From NCBI GenBank assembly GCA_013390605.1, contig JACAUB010000001.1, forward strand, positions 2,161,787 through 2,225,786: DNA of 64,000 nt, written 5' to 3'. The position numbers were made by a program, and so were the translations under genes. Every line of letters starts with the position of its first letter. Position 1 is the first letter of the stretch. The notes below the pieces were generated by a model that searched no databases, had not been told where the DNA came from, and was given only the letters and a program-made list of their open reading frames with translations. Positions 36,129 to 44,177 of the stretch are shown one piece after another. This DNA comes from Bacteroidota bacterium (GTDB lineage: Bacteria; Bacteroidota; Bacteroidia; Bacteroidales; Cfx3-03).

Positions 36129-37283
36129 TTATTTCAGCTTTAACTTTTCGGCTATTGGCTCCGGTATGGCGGCTTTGTTTAACAGAATGCTCATAGTCTT
36201 GTAACGCACATAAGCTTCGGAAGCATAAAAATATCCTTGGTAGGGGTTAGTGGTGCCCCATGAGTTCTTAACCTTGAAATAACGTTTTCCATTTTGATCA
36301 GTTGCCAACCCAATGATGTGCATGGCATGATCATCGGTAGTGGTATAATTATCGAAACCTTCCTGACGCATGGCAGGAGTTATTGTTTTTTCTTCGGTAA
36401 TGACGGTTCCGATATTTTGCTTCTCATCATCAGTCATGGAGGCCCAATCTTTAAGAGGAACAATAGCAACACCCTTGTCATTGCAAAATCCCTTTTCACT
36501 AACATCACTCGACCATTGCACGGAATACCCTTTTTCAACAGCAGCTATTATTGTTTGTATTAATTCGTCCAGCGGCAAATTATAAAGTCGCTCATGACTC
36601 CAGTTGTCGGGTGACTCAAAGATGAATAGCTTATAAAACGGATGGTGAATAAATGAGGTGACTGAAACATAATCTTCAGCATGGATATCAAGATGTTTTG
36701 CAAAAGATTGCGGAGTATATGAAACGCCTTTGTAATCAAACTTATCGGGGACTTTTCCCAGATAAGTATCCAATATTGCATCGAACCCCTTGATCCAAAC
36801 GGGACTCAACTGTCCATTCTTATTCATCACAACAGCTTCTACATACGACTTTAACTCCTCATCCATCTCACCATGTACATGATTTGGTTCGCCATATTCT
36901 ATTCCATGATAAGCCACTTCAGGCATGATGCCATTATCGGTTATTCCGTTAATCAAATCCCATGACTGTGCACCACCACTAAAATTAAGATGGCCCTGAT
37001 AACGTACATAATCAATCGCACGTTGATGATAAGTATAGCGCACCGGATACATCTCAGAAAGATCAAATTCACCCTTTCCCATTCGGAGTAGCTCTGTTTC
37101 TACAAATGAAGTGGTTGAGAAGCTCCAACAGGTCCCCGAACGATATTGGTTTTTCACAGGAGTAGTCTGAATCAGTTTCGTATCTGTAAAAACATATTTC
37201 TGCTGACTAAAAGCCGGACATGCAAATAGTAGTAATAAGATTATGAAATGGAAATGGTTTAACTTTTTCATCATGAAGATCAT
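36129..37283 (-). CDS. Secreted C1-family cysteine peptidase (PepC/bleomycin-hydrolase-like)
   Basis: 384 residues. The signal peptide is FHFIILLLLFACPAFSQ. The papain-like triad is present: Cys in NQYRSGTCWSFSTTSF, His in TTDDHAMHIIGLA, and Asn in FKVKNSWGTTNPYQGY. Order and length match the bleomycin hydrolase/aminopeptidase C branch in Bacteroidetes, where an exported form is common. The first ATG (37283) overlaps the truA stop (ATGA), suggesting coupling; ATGs at 37274 and 37271 sit closer to the signal peptide and are alternatives. Likely role: periplasmic or surface peptide trimming. Confidence 0.9.
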   Translation of the reverse strand: MIFMMKKLNHFHFIILLLLFACPAFSQQKYVFTDTKLIQTTPVKNQYRSGTCWSFSTTSFVETELLRMGKGEFDLSEMYPVRYTYHQRAIDYVRYQGHLNFSGGAQSWDLINGITDNGIMPEVAYHGIEYGEPNHVHGEMDEELKSYVEAVVMNKNGQLSPVWIKGFDAILDTYLGKVPDKFDYKGVSYTPQSFAKHLDIHAEDYVSVTSFIHHPFYKLFIFESPDNWSHERLYNLPLDELIQTIIAAVEKGYSVQWSSDVSEKGFCNDKGVAIVPLKDWASMTDDEKQNIGTVITEEKTITPAMRQEGFDNYTTTDDHAMHIIGLATDQNGKRYFKVKNSWGTTNPYQGYFYASEAYVRYKTMSILLNKAAIPEPIAEKLKLK

Positions 37284-38044
37284 TGAGTTTTTAGATTATC
37301 GGGATAAACAACATTACAAAGAAAAAGACCTTGAGCAGGAACAGAGAATCCGGCTTTCGATCTGTTTTTATTCTCTATTACTGCTCTAAAGCCATCAAGG
37401 GTAAGTTTGCCCAATCCGACATCCAGAAGGGTGCCTACGATGGCTCTGACCATATTTCGAAGGAAACGATCGGCTGTGATTGTAAATACCAGCAGCGGCC
37501 CTTCAATAGCCCATTCGGCCTGTGTTATGATGCAGTTGTTCGTTTTTACCTGTGTATTCGATTTCGAGAAGCAGGTAAAATCGATATATTCAAATAAAAT
37601 AGCTGCAGCGGCATTCATGGCAGCTATATCTAAAGGCAAATAATAATAATAAGCTGTATTCAGGAGAAATGGGTTCTTCTCCCTACAAATCTGATAACGA
37701 TAAGTTCTACTCAACGCCGAGAAACGGGCATGCATTTCTGGATCGACAAGAAAAAGTGCATAGATTGCGATTCCCCGTGGTAAAATATTGTTGAGTTTAT
37801 ACTTCATTTGATCCAATGAGAGTGGAATTTCGCCCTCAAAATCGAAGTGGGCAAAGAATTCTGAAGCATGAACACCTGTATCTGTCCGACCACAACCAAT
37901 TACCACAACTTCAAAACGAAGAATTATTGCTAATGCTTTCTGCAATTCTTCTTGTACAGTAACGCCGTTGGGCTGTATTTGCCAACCATTAAAACCATTG
38001 CCGTTGTAGGCCATCCTGATAAAAATACGCTGCTGTTCGTTCAT
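37280..38044 (-). CDS. truA: tRNA pseudouridine(38-40) synthase TruA
   Basis: 254 residues. The catalytic Asp lies in GCGRTDTGVHA, and other TruA marks are RMAYNGNGFNGWQIQPN at the N-terminus, ARFSALSRTYRYQI, and RFLRNMVRAIVGTLLDVG. It isomerises uridines 38-40 of the tRNA anticodon arm. First of a two-gene minus-strand unit with the C1 peptidase; the two have no evident functional link. Confidence 0.96.
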   Translation of the reverse strand: MNEQQRIFIRMAYNGNGFNGWQIQPNGVTVQEELQKALAIILRFEVVVIGCGRTDTGVHASEFFAHFDFEGEIPLSLDQMKYKLNNILPRGIAIYALFLVDPEMHARFSALSRTYRYQICREKNPFLLNTAYYYYLPLDIAAMNAAAAILFEYIDFTCFSKSNTQVKTNNCIITQAEWAIEGPLLVFTITADRFLRNMVRAIVGTLLDVGLGKLTLDGFRAVIENKNRSKAGFSVPAQGLFLCNVVYPDNLKTQ

Positions 38045-38061
38045 GATAATGCAAAATTAAT

Positions 38062-38069
38062 CAAATATA
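38062..38069 (-). promoter_or_regulatory. Candidate -7 element of truA
   Basis: On the minus strand TATATTTG, 18 bases upstream of the truA ATG; a second match TAATTTTG lies at 38059-38052. A short leader would result. Confidence 0.4.
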
Positions 38070-38159
38070 TTCATGCGGTAATTACTAAATAAAACTACTT
38101 TTCAGAATACCAAATTTAGTCTCATTATAAATTGATATTGGACTTAAAAAAATCCTCCA

Positions 38160-38177
38160 TTGTTAATTAATTAACAA
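38160..38177. promoter_or_regulatory. Perfect Rex-type operator upstream of the first hydrogenase operon
   Basis: TTGTTAATTAATTAACAA is an exact 18-bp palindrome and matches the Rex (NADH/NAD+-sensing repressor) consensus TTGTTAAnnnnTTAACAA at every defined position. It ends 10 bases before the -7 element at 38188, where a bound repressor would block RNA polymerase. Confidence 0.7.
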
Positions 38178-38187
38178 AAGAATATTC

Positions 38188-38195
38188 TATATTTG
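38188..38195 (+). promoter_or_regulatory. -7 element of the first hydrogenase operon
   Basis: TATATTTG matches TAnnTTTG, about 90 bases before the ATG at 38285. The leader contains a direct repeat of TGAGCC(A/G)GTT 24 bases apart (38207 and 38231) of unknown meaning. Confidence 0.5.
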
Positions 38196-38284
38196 ACATC
38201 ATAGAGTGAGCCAGTTAGTCTTGACGGAGGTGAGCCGGTTCGTTCTAAAAAATTACTTTTTTTAAACAAAACTACGGAGGTACA

Positions 38285-38752
38285 ATGTCAACTACAGAGG
38301 TTTTAATCAGCGAGCTGGTCGAACTGCACGGCCGCACGCGAAATAGCCTAATGCCCATTCTACAGGGCGTTGTTCAACAGGAAAAATATCTGAGCGAAGA
38401 TGCGATGATTTCTGTTGCACGTGAATTAAATATTTCAGCAGCCGACGTGTTCGGAACTGCAAGTTTTTATACTTTCCTCGATACGATTCCCAGAGGAAAG
38501 AATGTGGTTAGGGTTTGTAAGACCATTAGCTGCCACATGAAAAACAAAGAGGCGATTATTCGCGCCATTGAAGATACATTAAAGATAAAGGTTGGAGAAA
38601 CCACACACGACAAGCAGTTTACACTGCTAACTGCCAATTGTCTGGGTTGGTGTCATAAAGGACCGGTTATGCTCGTCAACGACGAAGTATTCCCCGAAGT
38701 GACACCCGAAACGGCAGTTGAGATTCTTAATGAGTACAGTCGTTCTAAGTAG
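38285..38752 (+). CDS. hydC: [FeFe]-hydrogenase NuoE-like subunit (HydC/HndA type), copy 1
   Basis: 155 residues with a thioredoxin-like [2Fe-2S] fold. The N-terminal helical part is LMPILQGVVQQEKYLSEDAMISVARELNISAADVFG, and the cluster cysteines are in VCKTISCHMK and ANCLGWCHKGPVML. It moves electrons between NAD(P)-linked HydB and the hydrogenase. The strong Shine-Dalgarno GGAGGT, unusual for Bacteroidetes, fixes the start. It opens an operon with hydB and hydA copies 1; the upstream Rex-type palindrome suggests control by NADH/NAD+ ratio. Confidence 0.93.
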   Translation: MSTTEVLISELVELHGRTRNSLMPILQGVVQQEKYLSEDAMISVARELNISAADVFGTASFYTFLDTIPRGKNVVRVCKTISCHMKNKEAIIRAIEDTLKIKVGETTHDKQFTLLTANCLGWCHKGPVMLVNDEVFPEVTPETAVEILNEYSRSK

Positions 38753-38778
38753 TTATTCATCATTTAATTGTAAATTCA

Positions 38779-39945
38779 ATGGAAACTAAAAAACTTAAAA
38801 AAGTAGATATCATATTTGAGAATGAGCAGGGTTTATCGATGGCTGTTCTCGAAAAGACGCTAAAACGTAATCCGGATGATATTATCCTGGATTTAATCGA
38901 TTCCGGATTAAAAGGACGTGGTGGTGCCGGATTTCCAACCGGATTAAAGTGGAAATTCACAAAAAATGAGGAGAATCCGGTAAAATACGTGATCTGTAAT
39001 GCAGATGAGGGCGAACCCGGGACGTTTAAGGATCGTGAAATCATTGAACGTGTACCAGAAAAAATCTTTACAGGTATAGCCATATGCGGATATGTGATTG
39101 GTGCAAAAGAGGGATACATTTATGTACGGGGCGAGTATAATTTCTTGCTGAAAAATCTGAGTGTGAAACTTCAGGAGTTCAATGAGAAACTTAAAAAACT
39201 TCATTTCGATTTCAAAATTTACTTGCGCTCAGGTTCTGGCGCCTATGTATGTGGTGAGGAGAGTGCGCTATTCGAATCGATGGAGGGCTTTCGTGGCGAA
39301 CCTCGCAACAAACCACCCTACCCTACTGTAGCCGGATACAATTCTAAACCTACCGCGATCAATAATGTCGAAACACTGGTGTATACAACCATGATTTGCC
39401 ATATGGGTCCTGAAAAGTTTAAAGCTTTAGGTACATCTGACTCTCGCGGATCCAAGGTATTTTCAGTTTCAGGTGATACACCAACCCCCGGTATTTATGA
39501 GCTGGAACTTGGAATGCCACTTCACGATTTCGTTGAAGACTTTGGCGATGGTGACACCAAGGCTGTTCAGATTGGGGGTGCTTCAGGCTTCTGTGTGACT
39601 CGTAAGAAGTTTAACGATACCATTATTGGATTTGAAGGTATTCCTACCGGAGGTTCTATGATGATTTTTAATAGTAGTCGTTCAATGTATAATGTATTGC
39701 ATGACTATCTTGAGTTCTTTTGTGAAGAATCGTGCGGGCAATGCACTCCGTGCCGCATTGGATGTCAACAACTCTTGAAAGGTATTGAAGCTGTAAAACG
39801 TGGTGAACGTCCACCATCATACCTCGAAGATTTAAAGAAACTAACAGCAACCATGAAAATTGCAGCAAAATGCGGTTTGGGTCAATCTGTTGGCAATCCA
39901 TTCAATTCTATTGTAGATAATTTTAAAGAAGAGATCATTTACTAA
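38779..39945 (+). CDS. hydB: NuoF-like flavoprotein subunit of [FeFe]-hydrogenase (HydB), minimal form
   Basis: 388 residues. FMN/NADH region: GLKGRGGAGFPTGLKW, NADEGEPGTFKDREI, GAYVCGEESALFESMEGFRGEPR. The [4Fe-4S] ligands are in EESCGQCTPCRIGCQQ and AAKCGLGQS. Unlike the second copy at 46303, it has neither the N-terminal thioredoxin-like [2Fe-2S] domain nor the C-terminal ferredoxin domain; the 26-base gap to hydC leaves no room for a lost N-terminus, so the short form is real. It would exchange hydride with NAD(P)H and feed HydA. Whether such a short HydB supports bifurcation is open. Confidence 0.92.
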   Translation: METKKLKKVDIIFENEQGLSMAVLEKTLKRNPDDIILDLIDSGLKGRGGAGFPTGLKWKFTKNEENPVKYVICNADEGEPGTFKDREIIERVPEKIFTGIAICGYVIGAKEGYIYVRGEYNFLLKNLSVKLQEFNEKLKKLHFDFKIYLRSGSGAYVCGEESALFESMEGFRGEPRNKPPYPTVAGYNSKPTAINNVETLVYTTMICHMGPEKFKALGTSDSRGSKVFSVSGDTPTPGIYELELGMPLHDFVEDFGDGDTKAVQIGGASGFCVTRKKFNDTIIGFEGIPTGGSMMIFNSSRSMYNVLHDYLEFFCEESCGQCTPCRIGCQQLLKGIEAVKRGERPPSYLEDLKKLTATMKIAAKCGLGQSVGNPFNSIVDNFKEEIIY

Positions 39946-39964
39946 TACCAAAAAGGAATTCAAG

Positions 39965-41758
39965 ATGAGCAAATACATGGTAAACCTTAAAATAAATAAT
40001 GTCCCTCTCGCTGTAGAGGAGGGAACCACCATATTGGAAGCCGCTAAAAGGCTTAACTTTAAGATACCGACGTTGTGCAATCATCCCGACCTTACAGTAG
40101 CCGGAAATTGCAGAGTTTGTGTAGTAGAAGTAAAAGGAGCTCGTTTATTATCAGCTTCATGTGCTACTCCTGTATCGGAAGGGATGGAAGTGTTTACAAA
40201 TAGTGAAAAGGTAAGGACATCGCGTAAACACATTGTTGAGTTATTGTTATCTGAACATAATGCCGATTGTACAAAATGCAAGAAAAATGGAAATTGTGAA
40301 TTACAAAGTCTGGCGTTGGAATATAGAGTTGGTGACCATACTTTCTTAAGTGTACTGAAACCAAAAGATTTGATTCCTGATTTTTCGTCTCCCTCCATTG
40401 TAAGAGATAACTCAAAATGCATCAGATGCCAACGTTGCGTTCGAACCTGTGCTGAACTACAAGGTGTTAATGCACTCTGTGTAGCCTATAAAGGCGACCA
40501 TCAAACCATCTCAACATTTATGAATAAGCCAATGAATGAGGTGGTCTGCACAAATTGTGGACAGTGTATCAATCGGTGTCCGACCGGTGCTTTAACAGAA
40601 AAAAACAGTGTTGACTTTGTTTGGGATGCGCTCTACAACCAGAATAAATTTGTAGTTGTGCAAACAGCTCCTGCAGTCAGAATTGCATTGGGTGAAGAGC
40701 TAGGTTATGATCCCGGAGAGCGGGTTACTGGCAAAATGGTGGCTGCACTTCGTAAGATTGGATTCAACAAAGTACTTGATACCGATTTTACCGCCGACCT
40801 TACCATTCTGGAAGAGGGATTTGAGTTATTGAATCGATTAAAAAGAGTTTTGGTTGATCAGGATGAAACGGTTAAATTACCAATGATGACCTCATGCTCA
40901 CCAGGTTGGATTAAGTTTATTGAGCATATCTATCCTGAGATGCTTGGAAACCTATCTACTTGTAAATCGCCTCAACAGATGTTTGGTGCCTTGGCAAAAA
41001 CATATTACGCTGAGAAGGTAAATGTCAAAGCCCAGGATATGATTGTTGTTTCAATCATGCCATGTACAGCCAAAAAGTTTGAATGCGATCGTCCCGAAAT
41101 GCGAGATAGTGGGTTTAAAGATGTCGACTTTGTTTTAACCACCAGAGAATTAGCCCTAATGATCAAACAAGCCGGTATTGACTTCAGAAGCATTGAACCT
41201 GAAGCATACGACAGCATTTTAGGTGAATCTACAGGAGCCGGTGTTATCTTTGGAGCTACCGGAGGTGTTATGGAAGCAGCTTTGCGCACGGCGTATGAAG
41301 TAGTAACCGGTCGCGAAGTACCTTTCACTAATCTGGAAATTAAACCTGTCCGTGGAATGGAGGGCGTTAAAGAAGCCTCTATCAAGATCAAAAATGTAAA
41401 ACCCGAATTTGCTCATTTGGAAGGTGTTGAGCTAAATGTTGCAGTAGCGCATGGTCTGGCCAATGCACGTAAGGTGATGGAAGAAGTCCGAGATGGTAAA
41501 ACAAACTACCATTTCATTGAGGTAATGGGTTGCCCCGGAGGATGTTTAGGTGGTGGTGGACAGCCAATTCCAACATCTGAAGATATCAGAAAAAAACGCG
41601 CCGAAGCAATTTATGATGAAGATCATAATATGAAACTCAGAAAGAGTCATGAGAATCCGGAAGTAACGGCTCTGTATGAAGAGTTTTTGGGAGCTCCCAA
41701 TGGTCATAAATCGCATGATTTATTGCATACACACTACAAAGCAAGAATCCGTTACTAG
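39965..41758 (+). CDS. hydA: [FeFe]-hydrogenase catalytic subunit HydA, copy 1 (variant L1 motif)
   Basis: 597 residues. The N-terminal plant-type [2Fe-2S] domain (LCNHPDLTVAGNCRVCVVEV) is followed by a His/Cys cluster (CTKCKKNGNCELQSL) and two [4Fe-4S] motifs (CIRCQRCVRTC, CTNCGQCINRCP). H-cluster motifs: L1 TSCSPGW (Cys311-Ser312), L2 MPCTAKKFECDRPE, L3 EVMGCPGGCLGGGGQP. The canonical L1 is TSCCPxW, so the second cysteine is Ser here; an extra Cys333 appears in STCKSPQQ. Domain order is that of trimeric bifurcating or NADP-linked enzymes. A small-subunit-like C-terminus ends in SHDLLHTHYKAR. A terminator follows. Confidence 0.95.
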   Translation: MSKYMVNLKINNVPLAVEEGTTILEAAKRLNFKIPTLCNHPDLTVAGNCRVCVVEVKGARLLSASCATPVSEGMEVFTNSEKVRTSRKHIVELLLSEHNADCTKCKKNGNCELQSLALEYRVGDHTFLSVLKPKDLIPDFSSPSIVRDNSKCIRCQRCVRTCAELQGVNALCVAYKGDHQTISTFMNKPMNEVVCTNCGQCINRCPTGALTEKNSVDFVWDALYNQNKFVVVQTAPAVRIALGEELGYDPGERVTGKMVAALRKIGFNKVLDTDFTADLTILEEGFELLNRLKRVLVDQDETVKLPMMTSCSPGWIKFIEHIYPEMLGNLSTCKSPQQMFGALAKTYYAEKVNVKAQDMIVVSIMPCTAKKFECDRPEMRDSGFKDVDFVLTTRELALMIKQAGIDFRSIEPEAYDSILGESTGAGVIFGATGGVMEAALRTAYEVVTGREVPFTNLEIKPVRGMEGVKEASIKIKNVKPEFAHLEGVELNVAVAHGLANARKVMEEVRDGKTNYHFIEVMGCPGGCLGGGGQPIPTSEDIRKKRAEAIYDEDHNMKLRKSHENPEVTALYEEFLGAPNGHKSHDLLHTHYKARIRY

Positions 41759-41782
41759 AATTTACGCCGACTAATTAGTGAA

Positions 41783-41812
41783 GAGGCTACTCAATCAAGG
41801 GTAGCCTTTTTG
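41783..41812 (+). terminator. Terminator of the first hydrogenase operon
   Basis: AGGCTAC (41784-41790) and GTAGCCT (41801-41807) with a T tract after the stem, 25 bases past the hydA stop. Confidence 0.65.
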
Positions 41813-41863
41813 ATTTTTAAAATATTTCGACTACAAAATCTCTATTTAGATCAATTATAAATT

Positions 41864-41898
41864 TTGTTATTTTATTCACATTGTTATTCTATTCACAG
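41864..41898. promoter_or_regulatory. Two tandem Rex-like sites upstream of the sensory cassette
   Basis: A 17-base direct repeat with one mismatch: TTGTTATTTTATTCACA at 41864-41880 and TTGTTATTCTATTCACA at 41881-41897. Each 18-base window matches TTGTKAAnnnnTTMACAA at 12 of 14 defined positions. They lie 21 bases upstream of the -7 element at 41919. Confidence 0.5.
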
Positions 41899-41918
41899 AT
41901 TGATTTTTCTTTTTAAAG

Positions 41919-41926
41919 TACTTTTG
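41919..41926 (+). promoter_or_regulatory. -7 element of the sensory cassette operon
   Basis: TACTTTTG matches TAnnTTTG, 57 bases before the ATG at 41983. A TTG at 41900-41902 is a possible -33 element at short spacing (16 bases). Confidence 0.5.
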
Positions 41927-41982
41927 TAAAGAAATTTCGTCAATTGAATATTTTTTAAGTGACGGTGAATAAATCAGAGAGA

Positions 41983-42327
41983 ATGAAAGTTGGACAAATT
42001 GCTGAATTACTGGATGGTAAGGTTGTATGTGGTCAAGAATTACTAGATCGAAACGTTAACAGTGTTTTTGCTTCGGATTTAATGAGCGATGTATTAACTT
42101 TGAAGTCGGATGATTTAGTGTTGATGACTGGTTTAGGTAACGTACAAACGATACGTACGGCAGAGATGTCGGATATCAGCACAATCATTTTTGTTCGAAA
42201 CAAAAAAGTGAACCAGGATATGCTTGAGCTTGCTGCTGAAAACGATATGATTTTGATTGAATGCCCTTACTCTATGTTTAGAGCCAGTGGCATACTTTAC
42301 CAGGCAGGACTCGAACCGATCTACTAA
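41983..42327 (+). CDS. DRTGG-domain protein, copy 1 of the hydrogenase regulatory cassette
   Basis: 114 residues from MKVGQIAELLDGKVVCGQELLDRNVNSVFASDLMSDVL; an in-frame GTG at 41959 is possible, but the family starts at this ATG, preceded by AGAGAG. The single DRTGG domain (LMTGLGNVQTIRTAEMSDISTIIFVRNK) is otherwise found in phosphotransacetylase and CBS proteins and is thought to bind small ligands. Its partner genes here recur with group C hydrogenases in Firmicutes and Thermotogae. It is probably a cytosolic adaptor in redox or H2 signalling; its biochemical role is unknown. Confidence 0.8.
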   Translation: MKVGQIAELLDGKVVCGQELLDRNVNSVFASDLMSDVLTLKSDDLVLMTGLGNVQTIRTAEMSDISTIIFVRNKKVNQDMLELAAENDMILIECPYSMFRASGILYQAGLEPIY

Positions 42328-42339
42328 CCGCACCAGTAA

Positions 42340-42756
42340 ATGCATTTTGAATATCTGATTGAAGGGGGAAATTTCTCGAAAGCTGGAACAGCATCAAGTC
42401 TGTTTAAGAAAGTACTAAAACAGTTAAATGTTGATCCTATATTAATTAAAAGGACTGTAGTTGCTCTTTACGAAGCTGAAGTAAACATTGTTGCCCACGC
42501 CTACAATGGAATCATTAAGATTGAATTGGATACTGAACGTATATATATCAATCTTACCGACGAGGGGCCGGGTATACCGGATATTGAATTGGCCATGCAA
42601 AAAGGATATTCCACAGCATCGCCAGAAGTCAGAGAGATGGGATTTGGAGCTGGAATGGGGTTACCTAATATTCAGTCGAATGCAGATAATCTGAGGATCC
42701 GCAGCGAGGTTGGAAAAGGAACTACGGTTGAAATTGAGTTCTTTTTAAAGAATTGA
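42340..42756 (+). CDS. RsbW-like anti-sigma/Ser-Thr kinase type ATPase
   Basis: 138 residues with a GHKL ATPase domain alone: N-box ALYEAEVNIVAHAYNG, G1 box DEGPGIPDIELAMQKGYSTA, G2 region GFGAGMGLPNIQ and a closing GTTVEIEF. It lacks a dimerisation/phosphoacceptor domain, so it is of the RsbW/SpoIIAB kind rather than a classical histidine kinase. It lies 12 bases downstream of the DRTGG gene and 12 upstream of the sensory hydrogenase, a tight operon. Likely target: another protein of the cassette or a sigma/anti-anti-sigma factor; none is encoded nearby. Confidence 0.85.
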   Translation: MHFEYLIEGGNFSKAGTASSLFKKVLKQLNVDPILIKRTVVALYEAEVNIVAHAYNGIIKIELDTERIYINLTDEGPGIPDIELAMQKGYSTASPEVREMGFGAGMGLPNIQSNADNLRIRSEVGKGTTVEIEFFLKN

Positions 42757-42768
42757 TGTACGAAATAA

Positions 42769-44139
42769 ATGGATAACCAACACTTTCATCACGCGCTTAA
42801 CTTTAGAGAAGAAGTCTGTATAGGTTGCTCTCATTGCATGAGTGTCTGCCCTACTGAGGCAATTCGTGTAAGGGGTGGAAAATCAAAACTTGATCCGAAT
42901 CGATGCGTCGATTGCGGAGAGTGTTTTAGAGTCTGTCCGGTTGAGGCCATTACGATAGAAGATGACGACTTCAATAAAATTTTTGATTATACCTCACGCA
43001 TAGCATTAATACCAGCAATCTTCATGGGGCAGTTTCCTGAAGATATAACTGCCACCCAAATATTCGCAGGAATAAAGGATCTCGGTTTTACACATGTTTT
43101 TGAAGTTGAACAGGGGGTTGAAATACTCCGTGACGCCTTGAACAAGTACACAAAAGCAAATGAAAACATCCGTCCGTTAATTTCTTCTTTCTGCCCTGCA
43201 GTCATTCGCCTGATTCAGGTTAAATTTCCGTCGCTTACCGATAATATTGTATTACTCCGTCCTCCGTTGGATATTGCAGCTCATTATTATCGGAAAAGAA
43301 TGATTGATCAGGGTACAAATGAGAATGAAATCGGGATTTTTTATGTTACCCCCTGCGCTGCTAAAATAGCAGCCATAAAGAGCCCCGTTGGTGAAGAGAC
43401 GTCTATCATCAACGGGGTTATCAATATGGATGTGTTATACAATAAAGTATATCGCATTATTAAAAAAGGTGGTTCGCACAATTTTGATGTACCTGGAATT
43501 CGCCCCCTATCAAGTTACTCTATTACCTGGAGCCTTACAGGTGGCGAAGCTGCATTAGTGAAAGGACATTGCCTTGCCATTGATGAAATCCACAATGTAA
43601 TTGAATTTCTGGAAAAAGTTGAAAACGAAGAGATTGCCGATATCGATTTTCTTGAGTTGCGTGCTTGCGACCAAAGTTGTGCCGGTGGTGTCTTAGCTAA
43701 TGGAAATCGCTTTCTTACTACTGATCGACTTCACAAAAGAGCCGGGGTCAGAAAATTGAAAGGCGATGATCCTGGAAAACCTGAGGACAAACCAATTACT
43801 TCTTATAAAGATTATCTGCAAGAGGATATTCGTCTTACAAAGGTTTATCCTCGTTCGATGCACAAATTTGATGACGACATGAGCAAAGCAATGAAAAAGA
43901 TGAACCAGTTCAATGAATTGCTCAAATTGTTACCACGTGTAGATTGTGGTGTATGTGGTGCCCCTTCATGTCAGGCTCTATCAGAGGATATTGTGCAGGA
44001 GAAGGCTCATTTAACTGATTGTATCTTTGTTCAGAAAATTTATGAACAGAGAGGATCCCTATCTCAGTCGGACACAGTGAAAATCATGAAAGACATTTGG
44101 GGTGATGAACGTATGAATCCTTACTCAAGGTTTGAGTAA
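42769..44139 (+). CDS. Group C/D-type [FeFe]-hydrogenase-like protein, putative H2/redox sensor
   Basis: 456 residues. Two N-terminal [4Fe-4S] motifs (CIGCSHCMSVCP, CVDCGECFRVCP) precede a shortened H-cluster domain with L1 SSFCPAV (one cysteine, Phe at the proton-relay position), L2 TPCAAKIAA, and L3 ELRACDQSCAGG. The C-terminus has a Fe-S domain (VDCGVCGAPSCQALSEDIV, then a Cys near 415) instead of the PAS domain of HydS sensors. The missing proton-relay cysteine and the regulatory neighbours favour sensing over bulk H2 turnover. Group C versus D assignment is tentative. Confidence 0.88.
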   Translation: MDNQHFHHALNFREEVCIGCSHCMSVCPTEAIRVRGGKSKLDPNRCVDCGECFRVCPVEAITIEDDDFNKIFDYTSRIALIPAIFMGQFPEDITATQIFAGIKDLGFTHVFEVEQGVEILRDALNKYTKANENIRPLISSFCPAVIRLIQVKFPSLTDNIVLLRPPLDIAAHYYRKRMIDQGTNENEIGIFYVTPCAAKIAAIKSPVGEETSIINGVINMDVLYNKVYRIIKKGGSHNFDVPGIRPLSSYSITWSLTGGEAALVKGHCLAIDEIHNVIEFLEKVENEEIADIDFLELRACDQSCAGGVLANGNRFLTTDRLHKRAGVRKLKGDDPGKPEDKPITSYKDYLQEDIRLTKVYPRSMHKFDDDMSKAMKKMNQFNELLKLLPRVDCGVCGAPSCQALSEDIVQEKAHLTDCIFVQKIYEQRGSLSQSDTVKIMKDIWGDERMNPYSRFE

Positions 44140-44177
44140 AAAACGAATGGTAAAAAAAGCATTAAAAAAGAAACCGC

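Noticed and set aside
38753..38778. Frameshift or deletion explaining the short HydB1
   Set aside because: The gap to hydC1 is only 26 bases and HydB1 begins and ends cleanly, so the short form appears native.
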